A stretch of 7,898 nucleotides of DNA. Origin: GCA-002790365 sp964486645. GTDB taxonomy: Bacteria; Bacteroidota; Ignavibacteria; Ignavibacteriales; Ignavibacteriaceae. The position numbers were made by a program, and so were the translations under genes. How positions within the stretch are numbered: position 1 is the first letter of the stretch; each line of letters opens with the position of its first letter. The DNA is taken from NCBI GenBank assembly GCA_964486645.1, contig CAZAOG010000125.1:1-7898 (forward strand), read 5' to 3'. Of this stretch, positions 6,081 to 7,898 are shown piece by piece. The notes below the pieces were generated by a model. It searched no databases, had not been told where the DNA came from, and saw nothing but the letters and a program-made list of their open reading frames with translations.

Positions 6081-7868
6081 ATGAAAATCATTAATAAAAA
6101 TAAATTTCTTTTTTTGTGGATAATAGTGATATTTTCCTTTTTTTATTTTTCGATGATAACACCTTCCGGTAAAAACAAATCAAAGAACACCCGTATTTAC
6201 CCGGAAGTTTTTAGTTTAAACAATGCCGACAAGGACTGGGTTGAACGTAAATTGAATAGTTTGACAACAAAGGAAAAAGTTGCCCAAATGGTTATGCCCT
6301 GGGTGATGGGTTTTAACAGAACTGCGGACACGCTTGAAAGAGTAAGGATCAGGAAATTAATCAAAGAGCTGAAAGTCGGAGGCTTTGCTTTCTTTCAGGG
6401 TGACATTAACAACGAGAGACAGGATATAATAGATATGCAGATTATGTCCGATATTCCCCTTTTGATTGCATCCGATTTTGAGAACGGTTTGGGTATGCGA
6501 CTTACCGACGGCAATACGTTTCCTTACAACATGGCGGTAGCCGCCACGGGCGATACGTCGCTTGCTTTCAATATGGGAAAAGCGATAGCGAGAGAAGCAA
6601 GAGCGCTGGGAGTTAATCAAAATTTTGCGCCTGTTGCCGATATAAATGATAATCCGGATAACCCTGTCATCGGCATTCGTTCATTCTCAAGCAGAAAAGA
6701 GATAGTATCTAAATTCACAAAAGCTTTTATTAACGGGTCTTACTTGGGCGGAATTATTTCAACCGTAAAACATTTTCCGGGTCACGGCAACACAATAATA
6801 GATTCGCATATCGATCTGCCGAAAATAAGCAAGACAAAAGAGGAATTATTTAATAATGAACTTTTACCCTTTATAAGCGCAATTAATAGCGGTGTTCAAT
6901 CAATAATGATAGGTCATTTGAATGTACCTGCTTTACAGAAAGATACATTGCTGCCGGCATCTCTTTCGTATGAATTGGTTACAAATCTTTTGAAAAAAAG
7001 ACTCGGCTTTAACGGATTGATAGTAACCGATGCAATGCGGATGCAGGCTTTGGCCAAATACTATTCGGTTGCCGAAGCCGCGGTAATGGCGGTAAAAGCC
7101 GGGAACGATATCATACTTATGTCGCCGGATGTTAAAGTTGTAATTGATGCAGTTTCAAACGCCGTTTTCTCAAACGAAATAAGCGAAGAAAGAATAAACG
7201 AAAGCGTCAGGAAAATACTTTCGGCAAAAAGATGGATAAAAAATACCGAACCGAAGTGGGATATTTTTCAGAACAGTAACTCATATCCCCCGCATTTAAA
7301 ACTTGCTCAAAAAATTGCGGATAGATCCGTAACCCTTGTAAAAAACAGTAGAAAGATTATTCCCGTTAAAACTTCACGATACAAAAGAGTTGTATCCGTC
7401 GCTTTCTCTTATGGAATTGAAAAAGATTCCGTGCTGACTTTTAACAAAATGATTTCCAAGAAATTTTTAAGTGTAAAAACCGTTATACTTAACAAAAAAA
7501 GCAGAAGGAAAGATTATTCAAAAGCATATTATTACGTAAGAAAAGCTCAGCTTATATTTCTTCCGTATTTTTTGCGCCCGCAATCCGACGAAAGATCAAA
7601 GAAACTTTACAAAAAATATTTAAAATTTATAAAAAAAATAATGAGACTGAGAACCCCGTCCGTTTTAATTGACTTCGGCAATCCGTACATTATTTCCGCT
7701 CTGCCGCAAACAAAAACTTATATATCCGCATATAACGATGTTGAGGTTTCTCAAATAGCTACCGTAAAAGCCATATTGGGTAAAATTTCCATAAGAGGTT
7801 CACTGCCCATAACAATTCCGAAAACCAAATATAAATTCGGTTACGGATTAAAAATTTACAGCAATTAA
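6081..7868 (+). CDS. nagZ: Exported GH3 beta-N-acetylglucosaminidase NagZ, two-domain form
   Basis: This 595-residue protein opens with basic residues and one hydrophobic segment (about 9-25) with no obvious signal-peptidase site or lipobox, so it is exported and possibly membrane-anchored. The GH3 TIM-barrel domain spans about 45-390. It carries the NagZ signature KHFPGHG (230-236) followed by the Asp241/His243 dyad that serves as general acid/base in NagZ-type GH3 enzymes. The probable nucleophile is Asp317 in IVTDAMRM. A second, alpha/beta GH3_C domain runs from about 414 (DRSVTLVKN) to 590 and ends with IRGSLPITIP and GYGL. This two-domain, exported form resembles the Bacillus enzyme rather than the single-domain cytosolic E. 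coli NagZ. It releases GlcNAc from GlcNAc-(anhydro)MurNAc glycans or muropeptides. The C-terminal domain is unusually Lys/Arg-rich (456-522). No Shine-Dalgarno sequence precedes the ATG. The repeat element in its leader may separate its expression from the upstream operon. Confidence 0.9.
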   Translation: MKIINKNKFLFLWIIVIFSFFYFSMITPSGKNKSKNTRIYPEVFSLNNADKDWVERKLNSLTTKEKVAQMVMPWVMGFNRTADTLERVRIRKLIKELKVGGFAFFQGDINNERQDIIDMQIMSDIPLLIASDFENGLGMRLTDGNTFPYNMAVAATGDTSLAFNMGKAIAREARALGVNQNFAPVADINDNPDNPVIGIRSFSSRKEIVSKFTKAFINGSYLGGIISTVKHFPGHGNTIIDSHIDLPKISKTKEELFNNELLPFISAINSGVQSIMIGHLNVPALQKDTLLPASLSYELVTNLLKKRLGFNGLIVTDAMRMQALAKYYSVAEAAVMAVKAGNDIILMSPDVKVVIDAVSNAVFSNEISEERINESVRKILSAKRWIKNTEPKWDIFQNSNSYPPHLKLAQKIADRSVTLVKNSRKIIPVKTSRYKRVVSVAFSYGIEKDSVLTFNKMISKKFLSVKTVILNKKSRRKDYSKAYYYVRKAQLIFLPYFLRPQSDERSKKLYKKYLKFIKKIMRLRTPSVLIDFGNPYIISALPQTKTYISAYNDVEVSQIATVKAILGKISIRGSLPITIPKTKYKFGYGLKIYSN

Positions 7869-7898
7869 GAGCCAAAATTAAAATTACCCAAAAACAAC

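Overview
The window is AT-rich (roughly one third G+C by eye). Its genes start without clear Shine-Dalgarno sequences, and the leaders are A/T-rich. The proteins resemble those of the Bacteroidota/Ignavibacteriota (FCB) group: a PorT/OmpW-like small outer-membrane barrel, an AmpG-type permease of about 430 residues, and a GH3 enzyme paired with a serine hydrolase. A free-living Gram-negative member of that group, possibly an Ignavibacteria-like lineage, is the best guess. This placement is inference, since no rRNA or tRNA is present.

Layout. Positions 1-40 hold an intrinsic terminator for a gene to the left of the window. A small secreted beta-barrel protein follows on the + strand (99-785). 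It converges on a PLP-dependent aminotransferase class V / cysteine desulfurase-like gene on the - strand (825-2285), and one 11-bp hairpin lies between the two stop codons. A 270-bp divergent spacer follows and carries the first copy of a short repeat element built on GAAT/GGAT tetramers. Next comes a tight + strand operon: a BadF/BadG-type amino-sugar kinase (2556-3470), an AmpG-like permease that overlaps it by 4 nt (3467-4765), and a secreted class C-like serine hydrolase 2 nt further on (4768-5916). A 164-bp spacer with a second, oppositely oriented copy of the repeat separates these from an exported or membrane-anchored GH3 beta-N-acetylglucosaminidase, nagZ (6081-7868). The last 30 bases hold nothing recognisable.

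How the genes fit together. Kinase, AmpG, serine hydrolase and NagZ form a coherent peptidoglycan (muropeptide) salvage module. The serine hydrolase may trim peptides, NagZ removes GlcNAc from GlcNAc-(anhydro)MurNAc, AmpG carries wall fragments across the inner membrane, and the kinase phosphorylates the freed amino sugar in the cytoplasm. The serine hydrolase and NagZ look like separate-gene versions of the two halves of the GH3 plus beta-lactamase-fold fusion proteins known in Bacteroidota. No MurQ, AmgK, amidase or regulator is in the window. The most novel item is the repeat element, whose two copies share a core of about 36 bp besides the simple tetramer repeats. I did not find an obviously unprecedented multi-gene system.
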